Source: Mauremys mutica
Taxonomy: Eukaryota > Chordata > Testudines > Geoemydidae
Assembly (NCBI RefSeq): GCF_020497125.1
Contig: NC_059080.1
Span: 51,835,563 to 51,899,562, forward strand
DNA length: 64,000 bases
Reading direction: 5' to 3'
Part shown: positions 21,216 through 31,559 of the stretch, piece after piece
Numbering within the stretch: position 1 is the first letter of the stretch
Layout: every line of letters begins with the position of its first letter
Program-made: the position numbers and the translations under genes
Notes under the pieces: model-generated
Seen by the model: only the letters and a program-made list of their open reading frames with translations
Told to the model about the DNA's origin: nothing
The model's database searches: none

Positions 21216-22410
21216 CACTCTATGTAGCGCAGACATTAAAGATCCAGTGATGCTATTTTACAAAATCCACTTTCCTTCCTAGGTTGCATGAAGGTACATA
21301 ATATGCAGGAGTTGGTGGGTGACTGGGACAGGAAGGAAGAGATAAGGAAACTCTGAGTTACCATTCTATCTAATGTTTTGTTTGCTTATTTATTTTAAGT
21401 GTAACCTTCACTTCGACTCATTTGGCTTCCACATGTGTTTTAAAGGAAACTGTTCCGCTGAGGGTATTGACAGGTATCTACAGCCTTAACTGCACCTTGG
21501 CCAGAATAATTTTCCTTTTCTCCCAGACTGGCTGGCCAATGGTTAAAGCCTCCACAGGTGCAGCCTTGTGTGATTAACATCCACTGAAACCTGGAGTTGG
21601 TGGAGATAATTAAAAATATTTAATTAGATAATGCATTTGGCTGCCTCCCCCAGTCCTGACATCCTACCACAACAGTAAGACAACTATCTCTTTGTTCCTT
21701 GCCTTAGTCCTGGATGAAAGCTACAAGGGCAATGGAAGATGAGAGGGAGCAGGGAGTGATGAGCACCCACAGTGTTTGCAGAGTAGAGGATAGGGCTTGA
21801 TTATGTTTCCAGGCAGGGGAGCAAGGTGGGCTCCTTGTGACATTTTCATATTGCATCAGCTCTTTGATGGGCTGTGGACACTGAAAAGTCATCACTGGAG
21901 TGGCCTGGGTTTGCTAATTTTGGAGGCATCCTTGAAAAGGGCAGGGTAATCACATGTCCTTTCCATTTGTAAAGGTTCCCCACCCTCGAATTCCCACTGC
22001 AGAGGGTGGCTGAAGGAAAAGCTAACACTTTGTGAGAGGAAGCCGTGTATCACTAATTAGAAAGAGGTGTTAACGGACTGAGTGAAGAGGGCAAAGTGTG
22101 AAAATCACACAAAGGAGGCTGTGCAGACTCATACAGCACAGATATGGTGGGAGTGATGAGGAAGAGCCAGAAAGCCCTGCTCAGCCAAAGCGGTGCAGTA
22201 CATTTATCCATTCGGGCATTCCTGGCATTTTACTTGTTTAAACTTTCATCATCTCCTTAGTGCAATGGATATTTATTGCTGCGGAGCTACACGGGGCTTG
22301 GTGTGAAGGAGGAAACAACTGGTAAGAGGTTACATTTATTGCTTTAATTACCCCTTCTGTCTCACTCGCTTCCCTCACTCCTTTCCACTGTGCTTCTGTT
22401 TGTTTCTCTC
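21216..22410. other. No gene recognised
   Basis: Unique-looking DNA between the DIRS relic and transposon copy B. Frames near 21700-22030 are short and lack motifs. Confidence 0.3.
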
Positions 22411-22775
22411 TTTGGCCTGGTCTACACTATGCGTTTATACCGAATTTAGCAGCGTTAAACCGAATTAACCCTGCACCTGTCCACACAACTAAGCCCTTTA
22501 TTTCGCTATAAAGGGCTCTTAATATCGATATCTATACTCCTCCCCGACGAGGGGAGTAGCGCTCAGATCGGTATTGCCATTTCGAATTAGGGCTAGTGTG
22601 GCCACAATTCGATGGTATTGTCCTCCAGGAGCTATCCCACAGTGCACCATTGTGACCACTCTGGACAGCAATCTGAACTCGGATGCACTGGCCAGGTAGA
22701 CAGGAAAAGCCCCGCGAACTTTTGAATTTCATTTCCTGTTTGCTCAGCGTGGAGCACTGATCAGCACGGGTGGCC

Positions 22776-22924
22776 ATGCAGTCCCAAATCCAAAAAGAGC
22801 TCCAGCATGGACCGTACAGGAGATACTGGATCTGATCGCTGTATGGGGAGACAAATCTGTTCTATCAGAGCTCCGTTCCAGAAGACGAAATGCCAAAGCA
22901 TTTGAAAAAATCTCCAGGCTATGA
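22776..22924 (+). pseudogene. Myb/SANT-like DNA-binding domain remnant in copy B
   Basis: An ATG at 22776 opens MQSQ, then an indel in the A-run near 22791-22797 shifts the frame. From 22808 the correct frame reads WTVQEILDLIAVWGD, then SVLSELRSRRRNAKAFEKIS, and stops at TGA 22922-22924. The spaced tryptophans (WT...VWGD) and the basic helix (RSRRRNAK) fit the Myb/SANT-like (Myb_DNA-bind_4-type) domain of Harbinger-associated proteins. Only the first half of the domain is left. A domesticated host gene is unlikely, given the frameshift and early stop. Confidence 0.65.
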
Positions 22925-23487
22925 TAGACAGAGGCCACAGCAGGGACTCAACACAGTGCTGTGTGACAAGCATAATGGAAAGCCAAAGAATCAAATGGAC
23001 GCTCATGCAGGGAGGGAGGGGGGACTGAGGACTTGAGCTATCCCACAGTTCCTGCAGTCTCCGAAAAGCATTTGCATTCTTGGCTGAGCTCCCAATGCCT
23101 GAAGGGTCAAAAACATTGTCGCCAGTGGTTGAGGGTATATGTCGTCAATTTACCCCCCCCCCCCCCAAGAAAAGGGAAAAAAATTGTTTCTTGCCTCTTT
23201 TCAATGTCACCGTATGTCTACTGGATGCTGCTGGTAGACAGGGTGCTGCAGCGCTAAACAGCAGCATCCCCTCCCCTCCCCTCCCTGGTGGCAGACGGTA
23301 CGGTACAATATGACTGATAGCCGTCCTCATCATCATCCCGTGAGTGCTCCTGGCTGGCCTCGGTGAGGTCAGCCGGGGGCGCCTGTGCAAAAATGGGAAT
23401 GACTCCTGGTCATTCCCTTCTTTAAGCTTTGTCTCCTGGAGATTCAGTCCTGGCAGACGGTGCAATAGGGCTGGTAACTGTCCTCAT

Positions 23488-23660
23488 CATAGCAGCTGGA
23501 GGCTGAGCTCCTCTCCCCCACCTTTCATGTCTAATGGAGATTCTGGACTATCATAGCAGCGGGAGGCTGCGCTCCTCTCCCCCACACACTTTAATGAGTA
23601 ATGGAGATGTCCTGCCTGGAATATCATAGCAGCTGGAGACTGCCTCCCCCTCATTTTATC
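23488..23660. repeat. Internal tandem repeat in copy B (three units, 64-73 bp)
   Basis: CATAGCAG followed by (C/G)(T/G)GGAG(G/A)CTG recurs at 23488, 23552 and 23625. The first two units are followed by CTCCTCTCCCCCAC and a TAATGGAGAT phrase. This is a small minisatellite inside the transposon, with a counterpart near 395-430 in copy A. Confidence 0.7.
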
Positions 23661-24585
23661 TCACTAAAAAGTCAGTGTTTCTTATTCCTGCATTCTTTAT
23701 TACTTCATCACACAAATGGGGGGATAACTGCCACGGTAGCCCAGGAGGGGTGTGGGAGGAGGGAAGTAACAGGTGAGGTTGTTGCAGGGGCACCCCTTAG
23801 AATGGCATGCAGTTCATCATTTCTGCGGGATATCTGGGGCTCTGACCCGGAGCGGCTGTGCTCTCTGGTTCTCTAGTAGACTTGCCCCATATTCTAGGCA
23901 GGACTGACTCTATTTTTAGACAAAAAATAAAGAAGGGAATGATCTGGGGAGTAATTCCCATTTTTGTCCGTGTGCCCCCGGCCGACCTCAGCGAGGCCAG
24001 CCAGGAGCACCCAAGACAGCAGCAGATGGTACAATATGACTGGTAACCATCATCGCCAATTTCCAAAGCAGCAGACGGTGCAATAGGGCTGGTAACCGTC
24101 TCTGCTACCTTGCAAAGGCAAATGAATGCTGCTGTGTAGCACTGCAGTACCGCGTCTGTCAGCAGCATCCAGTACACATACGGTGACAGTGAAAAAAGGC
24201 TAAACAGGCTCCATGGTTGCCATGCTATGGCGTCTGCCAGGGCAATCCAGGGAAAAAGGGCTCGAAATGATTGTCTGCCATTGCTTTCACGGAGGAAGGA
24301 TTGAGTGACGACATTTACCCAGAATCACCTGCGACACTGTTTTTGCCCCATCATGCATTGTGATCTCAACCCAGAGTTGGCGGGGGAGACTGCGGGAACT
24401 ATGGGATAGCTATGGGATAGCTACCCACAGTGCAACGCTCCGGAAATCGACGCTAGCCTCGGTACATGGATGCGCACTGCCGAATTAATGTGCTTAGTGT
24501 GGCTGCGTGCACTCGACTTTATACAATCTGTTTTTAAAAAATGGTTTCTGTAAAATCGGAATAATCCCGTAGTGTAGACATACCC

Positions 24586-25910
24586 TTTCTCTTCTCTTTT
24601 GTCCCTGTCCCAGTGTACCTACTGTCCAGTTTCTGCCATTTGGATTCATCTCGGTCTTACAGTGATGATACTTGAGACTCCCAGATAAAGGTGGGTAAAA
24701 TACTTGGATTATCTCAGAGAAAGAACTTGTAATGTGGCATGTAGGTACCACTTCCCTCTGAGGGCCAGTGTTAGACCTGCTCAAGTGTTGTTATGTCGCT
24801 CTCTGCTGGCTGACCTGCAAAGAGGATTACAAGCCCTGAGATGCCTACAGCAGAGGAGCAATGCAGGAGTTAGGAGCTGTGTTTTGGAATTCTCTCCCCT
24901 TGAACTGCATGAAGTGCAATGCAGCTACAGGGCATGGAGAAATGGATGACTGTGGAGTGTGACACACCCAGGACAGACACCCCTAGCAGAATGAAGTTCA
25001 GCATTGTATTTTAGGATCTGCACTAGTCAAGCTGGCTGCAGAAATACACTTCTGCTTCTTCACGAGACTCGGGGTGGGGAGGGGCAGTAGCCCCTTGCCT
25101 GCTGGGCATTAGTGCAAGCTTTAAGGGAAATGTAGCACCTGTAGCAGTCACAGAAGGTGCAAAGTCACATTACAAAAATTCAACTCAGCTCACTGAGCTG
25201 TTCAAGTAAATCCTGCCTTCGATGAAGTCTGGTGCAGATACTTTGCTATTCAAAGCCAGGTGCCTTTGTACTCTCTATGAGCAGGACCACCTGCAAACCA
25301 CCAAAGAAAACAAGAGAAGGGAAACAGGAGCCTGCTGGGATCCAGGAAGTCTGTGATGACTCCAGCCAAGATGCCTGTCATTTTCCCTTGTCTAATCATG
25401 TGACAAGGTTAAATATGGCCCCAGGCTGACAGCCAAACCCTTCAACCAGGGCAGCCTTTTGCCAGCCATGCAGGAGAATTAAATACTCCTTCCTTTGTCC
25501 CCAGCTGTCCATAGAGACAAGGTCCCTGCTGGTTGGATAGCCAGCTAGCCACGCACTAATTGGGGATGTCAAAAGAAACAAGTTTCCAGGCGAGACAGGA
25601 TCAGGCAGGTCTGTGTCTCAAGTGCACACCTGCCTGCTCCTTTCCTCTTTGTTTTCTTCCCCCTTCTGTCCTTCCTTTGAATGCCCTCCACTCAGCCTCT
25701 GTTTTGTTCTCTTTTAAATTCTTTTCTGCTAGTGACTGGAAATTTGTTCTCCAGAAGAGGCGACACGAAGTTCAGTATCTGAGTAACTTTGCAGAACTGT
25801 TCAAAGCAGCCCATTTTGCAGGCAATGTAACCAAATGCGGTGCTTTGCTCTGGAGGCTATCTGCAGTGCCAGGTCACTCTCTCAGGATATTCCAGTTGGC
25901 TTCCAGCGGC
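24586..25910. other. No gene recognised
   Basis: Unique-looking DNA. A short frame at 25560-25925 has hydrophobic stretches but no start context, motif or splice support. Confidence 0.3.
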
Positions 25911-25914
25911 CTTG

Positions 25915-26110
25915 CTGCAAGGTGACGTGGGTGCTATTCCTAACTCACCACTTACTGGTGTGTTGACCTTGAGCAAGTTGTTTTGTACCTCTCTTTCCCC
26001 TCCTGTCGTCTCTCTTGTCTATTTAGATTGTAAGCTTCTCTGGGCAATTACTGCCTCTTACTATATGTCTGTGCAGTGCCTAGCATAATAGGACCCTGGC
26101 CTTGGGTGGG
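25915..26110 (+). mobile_element. MIR/CORE-SINE copy
   Basis: The core TGTGTTGACCTTGAGCAAGT is followed by the sauropsid CORE-SINE tail: TTTAGATTGTAAGCTTCTCT, GGGCAATTACTGCCTCTTAC, GTGCAGTGCCTAGCATAATA, GGGGCCTCTAGGC. The order gives the plus strand. Confidence 0.75.
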
Positions 26111-26352
26111 GCCTCTAGGCAGAGACAGATGGTGCCTGCCACTAGTGTGTGTGTGGGGGGGGTGAGGGCAGCCGGATTCAGCAGTGTTACTGAGCATGCC
26201 CAGTCCATGTAAGCATGCTCAATAGTACAAGCCAAGCAGCAAATCTGGGGGTGGGTGGGGCATGTTACCTGGCATGCCTCTTCACACATTGCCTCTGCAG
26301 TTTAAAACCTCATGCCAGCTGACTTGGGCCCATGGCGCTTCCGGGTAATGGG

Positions 26353-26425
26353 CTATTTAATTGTGGTGTAGACGTTTGGGCTTGGGATGAAGCCTGGTCT
26401 CTAGGACCCTGCAAGGTAGGCAAGT
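26353..26425. mobile_element. Possible MITE half-fragment
   Basis: GTGGTGTAGACGTTTGGGCT and TCTCTAGGACCCTGCAAGG resemble the half-palindrome found at 27360-27400 of the neighbouring MITE. It may be a separate truncated copy. Weak. Confidence 0.3.
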
Positions 26426-26430
26426 CACTC

Positions 26431-27488
26431 AGGGTACATCTACACCAGGGGTGGGAAAACTTTTTGGCCTGGGGGCCACATCTGGGAATAGATATTATCT
26501 GGCGGGCCATGAATGCTCACAAAATTGGGGTTGGGGTGCGGGAGGGGGTGAGGGCTCTGGTTGGGGGTGCAGACTCCGAGGTGGGGTCCAAAATGAGGAG
26601 TTCAGGGTGTGGGAGGGGGCTCCAGGCTGGGGCGGGGTAGTGGGGTGCAGGGAGGGTGAGGGCTCCAGCTGGGGGTGCAGGCTCTGGGGTGGGACCAGGG
26701 ATGAGGGGCTTGGGGTGCAGGAGGGTTCTCCAGGATGGGATTGAGGGGTTTGGAGGGTGGGAGGGGGATCAGGGCTGGCGCAGAAGGTTGGGGCATGGGG
26801 AGAGGCTCAGGGGTGCAGGCTCCAGGTGGCACTTACCTCAGGCAGTTCCTGGAGGCAGCAGCATGTCCCCCCTCTGGCTCCTACATAGAGGTGTGGCCAG
26901 GTGGCTCTGCGCACTGCCCCGTCCACAGGTTCCCGGCCAATGGGAGCTGCGGGGGCAGCGCTTGGGGCAAGGGCAGCATGCAGAGTGGAGCCTCCTGACT
27001 ACCCCATGCTTAGGAGCCGGAGGGGGGTCCATGCTGCTGCTTCTGGGAGCCGCGTGGAGCAGTCCCCGACCCTGCTCCCCAGGTGGAGCACCGGAGTGGG
27101 GCCATGCCACTGCTTCCAGGAGCCGCGTAGAGCGGCCCCCGGCCCTGCTCCCCGGCTGGAGCGCTGGAGCACTGGAGGGGGCAAGCCCCCAGACCCCGCT
27201 CCCCAGCAGAAGCTTGAGGGCCAGATTAAAATGCCTGGCAAGACAGATATGGCCCACGGGCCATAGTTTGCCCACCCCTGATCTACACAGCAAAAAAACC
27301 CAAAATCCGGGGCAGCAAGTCTCAGAGCCTGGGTCAACTGCCTTGGGCTCGTGGGGCTAAAAACCATAGTGTAGACATTTAGGCTGGAGCATGGACTCTC
27401 GGCCGGACAGTCTACCCTGCTATTTTTAGCCCCATGATCCTGAGTTGGTTGACCTGGCTCTGAGGCTCGCTTTTTGCTGTGTAGATGA
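26431..27488. mobile_element. Harbinger-like MITE (about 220 bp) carrying a hAT insertion
   Basis: The ends AGGGTACATCTACACAGCAA and (reverse complement) TTCATCTACACAGCAAAAAG form inverted repeats. The interior beyond the hAT (27281-27488) contains AGCCTGGGTCAACTGCCTTG and its near-mirror around 27430-27460, so the element is a foldback. A possible ACTC direct repeat flanks it. The hAT at 26446-27280 landed 15 bp inside its left end. Confidence 0.65.
26446..27280. mobile_element. hAT nonautonomous element, 835 bp, perfect 8-bp duplication
   Basis: The ends CAGGGGTGGGAAAACTTTTT and AGTTTGCCCACCCCTG are inverted repeats. ATCTACAC flanks both sides exactly (26438-26445, 27281-27288), the 8-bp duplication expected of hAT. 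The interior is GC-rich and repetitive (GGGGTGCAGGCTCTGGGGTG type). That composition generates long open frames on both strands (for example 234 codons at 26656-27360), which are not genes. Confidence 0.9.
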
Positions 27489-27586
27489 ACTCTGAGCCTC
27501 TCTGGGCCTGAGTTCACCATTGATGACATGGGGCTAACAATGATGCCCTACATCTGATGTGTGTTGTGAGGATGAATACCTTAAAG

Positions 27587-27927
27587 CAGCGTTTTCCCAA
27601 CTGCGGGTCACAACCCCACCTTAGGTCATGGTATCAGCTGACGAGGTTGCGGCAATCACTAGTGGATGGGGACACCACTTTGCTCCACACAGCATGACCT
27701 CGCACACACTGTATGTACTGGTCATGCTGTATGGAGGATGTCATTTTGTAGAGCAAAATGGCATCCCCCATGTGGTGTGACTTCACAGAAGCCATGCATG
27801 TAAAGTCAGACTGTGTGCAGGATGCCATTTTGCTCTTCAGAATGGTGTCCTACATGCTGTCTGGGGCCCAGTAGGAAATAATTCATTACAATGAGGCTGG
27901 GCCAAAATAAAAGTTTGGGAACCACTT
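27587..27927. mobile_element. hAT (Charlie-like) nonautonomous element, 341 bp, perfect 8-bp duplication
   Basis: The left end CAGCGTTTTCCCAACTGCGG and right end AAGTTTGGGAACCACTT are imperfect inverted repeats of the Charlie-type terminus. CCTTAAAG flanks both sides exactly (27579-27586, 27928-27935). The interior has internally repeated ATGCCATTTTG words and no coding capacity. Confidence 0.9.
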
Positions 27928-27995
27928 CCTTAAAGCTTGTGAGGTGCTCACAGACTACGCTGATGGGAGCCGTGTAGGTACCACAGGCAGATTGA

Positions 27996-29270
27996 TTTGC
28001 TGTGTCAGTCTTAAGACAGTTTTTCTTCCCAAGTTACTTTAATTAAACTGGCATAGTTGGAGCATCTAATTGACCTTCCCAAGGCTAGAGTTCATGGCCT
28101 CATTGCCATGGACAATCCTATCATGGAATGAGGTAGAGTTGACACTGCACGGAAGAGCTCCGTTATGGCTCTGTGTCTAAAGCATCATGTAACAGTGACA
28201 GCTCCAGGTGCAGCATTGGCAGAATGCACTGTGTATGGTCACAGTGTAGAGGGCTGTTAACATTATACATTTATTAAATGGATAGAATGCACAAATTACA
28301 CTTGAGCAGAGTTGGAAAAATTATTTCTTCCCATCTGCCACTCAAAATACTCAGGCCTAGAAATGCCCCCCATGGACTCAATGAAAGATTACCTCCAATA
28401 GTATGCCAGGGACATGTTACACAAACTGTCTGCTCGGAACGTATTTTGATTTATTCTCTTTCTCAGACTACAAGAGGTAGCAGACCTGGGCACTGACCTT
28501 CTATACTAGCGAGGTCAAACATCAGTCCTTCCCTCTCTGGTGCACAAAATGCTGGCTACAGCTGTAATGGAGCAGGGCTCAGCCTGAAGATGAGAAGCTG
28601 TAGGAGTGCATTCCAGATATTGCTGCAATTCCAGGTTCTGCCGACACTCCCATTTTATCATTGGAACTTCAAGTGTTAGGCTTCAAAGCTAATAGCCCTG
28701 TGAGATGAATAGGGGCAGTTCACATCTGTATTAGAGCCCCAAACTAATTGTTTGTGGAGGCCTGTTTACAGTATGGTTGTATAGAGGCCTCAGTACAGTC
28801 CAAACACAGTTTTGGCTCATGGTGTAGATGGCATTTAACCATCTTTTAACCATGGTCTCATCCCTCACTTGGGCTGTCCTGGGCTGTAGCTGAGTTAAAT
28901 TCTGGCTAGGTCTTTGCTGTCATGATCACGATAGTAAAGTCCCCCGATCAGACATACTCCATCTCCAGGCTGTCAAACCTTCAAGCCACCTCTATTCCAA
29001 ATGCCTGGGTTTTGCAGTGTCCCTGGGAAGTGTCACAAATCCGGGCTCCAGTGAATCACAAGGAATTGGGGTGGAGAAGTGAATTCCAAACCTGAAGACC
29101 TTTCATGGAGAATGTTCTGCCAGAAGCCCTCTGCCACTTACACTGATGGATCCCGTTCTCAGGTACCTCTGCCCACTGCATCTCTGGAGGTGTCTTTCAT
29201 TCTGACCTTGATCTAAAGCCCATTGAAGGTGATGGGAGTCTTTCCAGTGACTTAGCAGGTTTTGAGTCAG
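27996..29270. other. No gene recognised
   Basis: Unique-looking DNA of ordinary composition with short frames only. I find no repeat termini or exon signals. Confidence 0.3.
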
Positions 29271-29271
29271 G

Positions 29272-29535
29272 TTAGGGTGACCAGGTGTCCGGTTTTCAAC
29301 CAGAACACCCGGTCGAAAAAGGATCCTGGTGGTTCTGGTCAGCACTGCTGACTGGGCCGTTGACTGTCCACTTGACAGCTCTGCGCAGTGGGGCTGGGAG
29401 GCTCCCTGCTAGCCTCCACGCCGCACAGCTCCCAGGGAGCAGCCACCATGTCCAGCTCCTAGACATAGGGGCAGCCAGGGGGGTCTGCGTGCTGTCCCGC
29501 CCCCTACCTGCAGGCGCAGTTCCCATTGGCTTGGT
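29272..29535 (+). mobile_element. MITE terminal fragment (TAGGGTGACCAGGTGTCC family)
   Basis: Starts TTAGGGTGACCAGGTGTCCG and continues through CAACCAGAACACCCGGTCGA and TCTGGTCAGCACTGCTGACT to TTCCCATTGGCTTGGTCAG. I recognise it as one arm of a common reptile foldback transposon whose opposite end should read GG-TCACCCTA or GG-CAACCCTA. No partner end is adjacent, so this copy looks truncated just before the candidate exon at 29596. Confidence 0.6.
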
Positions 29536-29595
29536 CAGTGTAGGGAATGAACTAGCGTGACTCGTGAGCGCTCAGCAGGTAGCTGTTCAGGGGTC

Positions 29596-29731
29596 ATGGT
29601 GCGCACCTCTCCCGCTGCTGCTGGCCCTCTTCTCCTCCTCACACTCTTCCTGTGGCTGGGCTTGAGCTGTGGCATGTGCCCTTCAGCGAACTGCGGTCTG
29701 TCATTCCATCATTGGCACCCAGGAGTTCGAG
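29596..29731 (+). CDS. Candidate first coding exon with signal peptide, product unrecognised
   Basis: ATG at 29596 has G at -3 and G at +4, a good start context. The 45 codons begin MVRTSPAAAG, followed by a hydrophobic core PLLLLTLFLWLGLS, then CGMCPSANCG and SFHHWHPGVR. This has the layout of a secretory signal peptide followed by a short, cysteine-containing N-terminus. The exon would end with one extra base at 29731, directly before GTATGT, a strong splice-donor match (CGAG/GTATGT), giving phase 1. No downstream partner exon or polyadenylation site was found, and I do not recognise the protein. A chance frame in GC-rich DNA beside a MITE fragment remains possible. Confidence 0.3.
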
Positions 29732-30501
29732 GTATGTTTCCCTGTCTCCCATGTACTGGGAATGGGGCTGCTAGAGGGAAGGGGAGGAGAATGAGATGAA
29801 CCCAGTGCCCAGCCCAGCCTGGCCACTTTGGGGAGTTGGGGGCGGGCCCAGCAACACCACCGCAGCACCGCCTCACCCCAGCAGCACCGCTCCCCACCCT
29901 GGCCTGGGACAGTCCTCCTGAGTCTGCTGCTGCCCCAGCAGCCCCAGACTCTGGGCAACTCCTCCCACCAGCCCTGCATCCCCATCACTGCATCCCTCCC
30001 CATCCCAATTCCCCCGCATCCTCATCCCCCTCACTTCATTGCTCCCCATCCCATCCCCATAGGGGCTGAGAGTAGTGTGAATGCCCCATGCAGTCTTCCT
30101 CCCGCTCTGTTTTAAACCCTTCTCTTTTCAGTGGTGGGGAGGGGAGGTGTCCCTCTCTGCAAGGCATCAAGAGGGGACACTGACCGTCTCTGTTATGCTA
30201 TTGTGCAAAAAGGCATGTGAGTGAGTGTTCAAGGGAGAGCATCAATCTAATTAGAATTTCCTTACTAAGGGTCTACTCCCTACCTCCACTTCGGTGTATG
30301 CTCAGCCCCTCTCAGAATCAAACCAGTAAGCCTTGATCCTACCATGAGCTCTGTGCAGAAAGATCTGTGTGCCCACCAAGAGCTCTTCGCAAGATCAGGG
30401 CCTCAGTTTGTATCACACTATAAATGAATAGTTACCAGCTGAGCAGCCATCTGTCTCTAAATAGAATAAACTACTTAACCTTATTCTATAGGGTATGTGA
30501 C
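29732..30501. other. GC-rich DNA after the candidate donor; no feature called
   Basis: Contains C-rich low-complexity DNA at about 29930-30060. A pyrimidine tract followed by TTTTCAG at 30121-30132 could serve as a splice acceptor, but the sequence after it has no recognisable coding pattern. Confidence 0.25.
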
Positions 30502-30503
30502 TA

Positions 30504-31328
30504 GGGTTGCCAGGCATCCGGTTTTTGACACACCCAAACTCCAAACACCCTCCAGCAACCCAACCCCCTGCCCCAGCCCTGAGTCCCCTCCTGCACCCCA
30601 AACCCCTAATCCCTGGCCCCATTCCAGAGCCTACACCTCTAGTCAGAGACCACATTCTCTCCCACACCCCAACCCCCTGCCCATAGGCGCTGACTTCCCC
30701 TCTTTCACGTGGGTGCTCAACCCCCACTCTGCCCCTGGCCCCACCCCCATTCCACTCCTTCCAGGAGGCCCAGTCCCTCCCCCATCTCTTCCCACCCATG
30801 CCCTGCCCCCATTCCAACCCCTTCCCCAAAGTCCCCGCCCCAACTCCACCCCCTCCATGCCAATATTCCAATTCCTTCCCCAAATCCCTGCCCCACCCCT
30901 GCCTCTTCTCCGCCTCCTCCCCTGAGTGTGCCACCTTCCTGCTCCTCCCCATCCTTCCCAGAGCGTGCAAACACTGTCAAACAGCTGTTTGGTGGCAGCC
31001 AGGCAGGAAACTCTGGGAAGTAGGCAGAGGAGCAGGGACCTGGTGTGCTCAGGGGAGGAGGAGGTGGGGTGAGGAATGAGGGGAGCTTTTTCCCCACGGG
31101 TGTTCCAGCCCCGGAGCACCCACAGAGTCGGTGCCTATGCCCCTGCCCCAGCCTGGGGAAAGTGAGTGAGAGGCTGGGGGAGAGCAAGCGACGGAGGAAA
31201 GGGGGATGGAGTGAGTGGGGGCTGGAGTCTCAGAGAAGGGGTGGGGCAGGGGTATGGCCTCAGAGAAGGGGCGGGCTGGGGACAGGGCAAGGGTGTTTGG
31301 TTTTGTGCGATTAGAAAGTTGGCAACCC
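30504..31328. mobile_element. TA-flanked MITE (GGGTTGCCA ends), with nested hAT
   Basis: The left end GGGTTGCCAGGCATCCGG and the right end AAGTTGGCAACCC are inverted repeats, with a TA dinucleotide on each side (30502-30503, 31329-31330). The interior is C-rich on the left and G-rich on the right, as in a foldback. A hAT (30682-31139) lies inside it. The skewed composition makes long arginine/glycine- or proline-rich open frames that are not genes. Confidence 0.7.
30682..31139. mobile_element. hAT nonautonomous element, 458 bp, perfect 8-bp duplication
   Basis: The ends CATAGGCGCTGACTTCCCCT and AGAGTCGGTGCCTATG are inverted repeats. CCCCTGCC flanks both sides exactly (30674-30681, 31140-31147). 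It is nested in the TA-flanked MITE. No transposase. Confidence 0.85.
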
Positions 31329-31551
31329 TAAGTCAGGCCCATAGTACATTGGCATTGAGCAGTGGATTATTAATGCCTGACTACTCCTACTACCATGCAC
31401 TGTGTCCATAAACCTAGTAACATCCCCTGGCTTCTACTGAAATCCCTCTCCCAGGTGCTTCTCTTGTTGCTGTGATTCCCTCTGGCATCTAGTCAGCACA
31501 CCAGCCTGTGATTGGGGGGAGAGGGGCAGGTAGAAGAGACAGAGATGACAA
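31329..31551. other. Short spacer, nothing recognised
   Basis: Unique DNA between two DNA transposons. Confidence 0.3.
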
Positions 31552-31559
31552 ATTGAGAG

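Larger units (their letters stand above)
22414..24585 (+). mobile_element. Nonautonomous Harbinger-like DNA transposon, copy B (complete, 2172 bp)
   Basis: The left end GGCCTGGTCTACACTATGCG and the right end (reverse complement GGGTATGTCTACACTACGGG) are imperfect inverted repeats sharing GTCTACACTA. TTT flanks both sides (22411-22413, 24586-24588), a possible 3-bp target duplication as expected for PIF/Harbinger, though TTT in pyrimidine-rich DNA is weak evidence. It carries a Myb/SANT-like relic (22776-22924), internal tandem repeats and several copies of a GGCTGGTAACCGTC-type word, but no transposase. Copy A at 1-1642 is a relative in opposite orientation. Confidence 0.8.
26408..27995 (+). 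mobile_element. MIR split by two later insertions
   Basis: MIR pieces are GGCAAGTCACTC at 26419-26430, then CTGAGCCTCTCTGGGCCTGA at 27492 with GACATGGGGCTAACAATGA to 27586, and a tail after 27935 (CTTGTGAGGTGCTCACAGAC). Joined end to end they follow MIR order. A MITE (26431-27488) sits in the first gap and a hAT (27587-27927) in the second. Confidence 0.65.

Noticed and set aside
26656..27360. 234-codon open frame on the plus strand, with overlapping frames on both strands
   Set aside because: It lies within and across the end of a hAT element with exact 8-bp duplications; low-complexity GC-rich repeats create the open frames.
30121..30132. Splice acceptor (TTTTCAG) that might join the candidate exon at 29596
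   Set aside because: The sequence after it shows no plausible coding continuation in the required phase, so I did not call a second exon.
30413..31187. Several 140-185-codon proline- or glycine-rich frames
   Set aside because: They sit in a nested MITE/hAT with strongly skewed composition and have no domain, start context or splice support.
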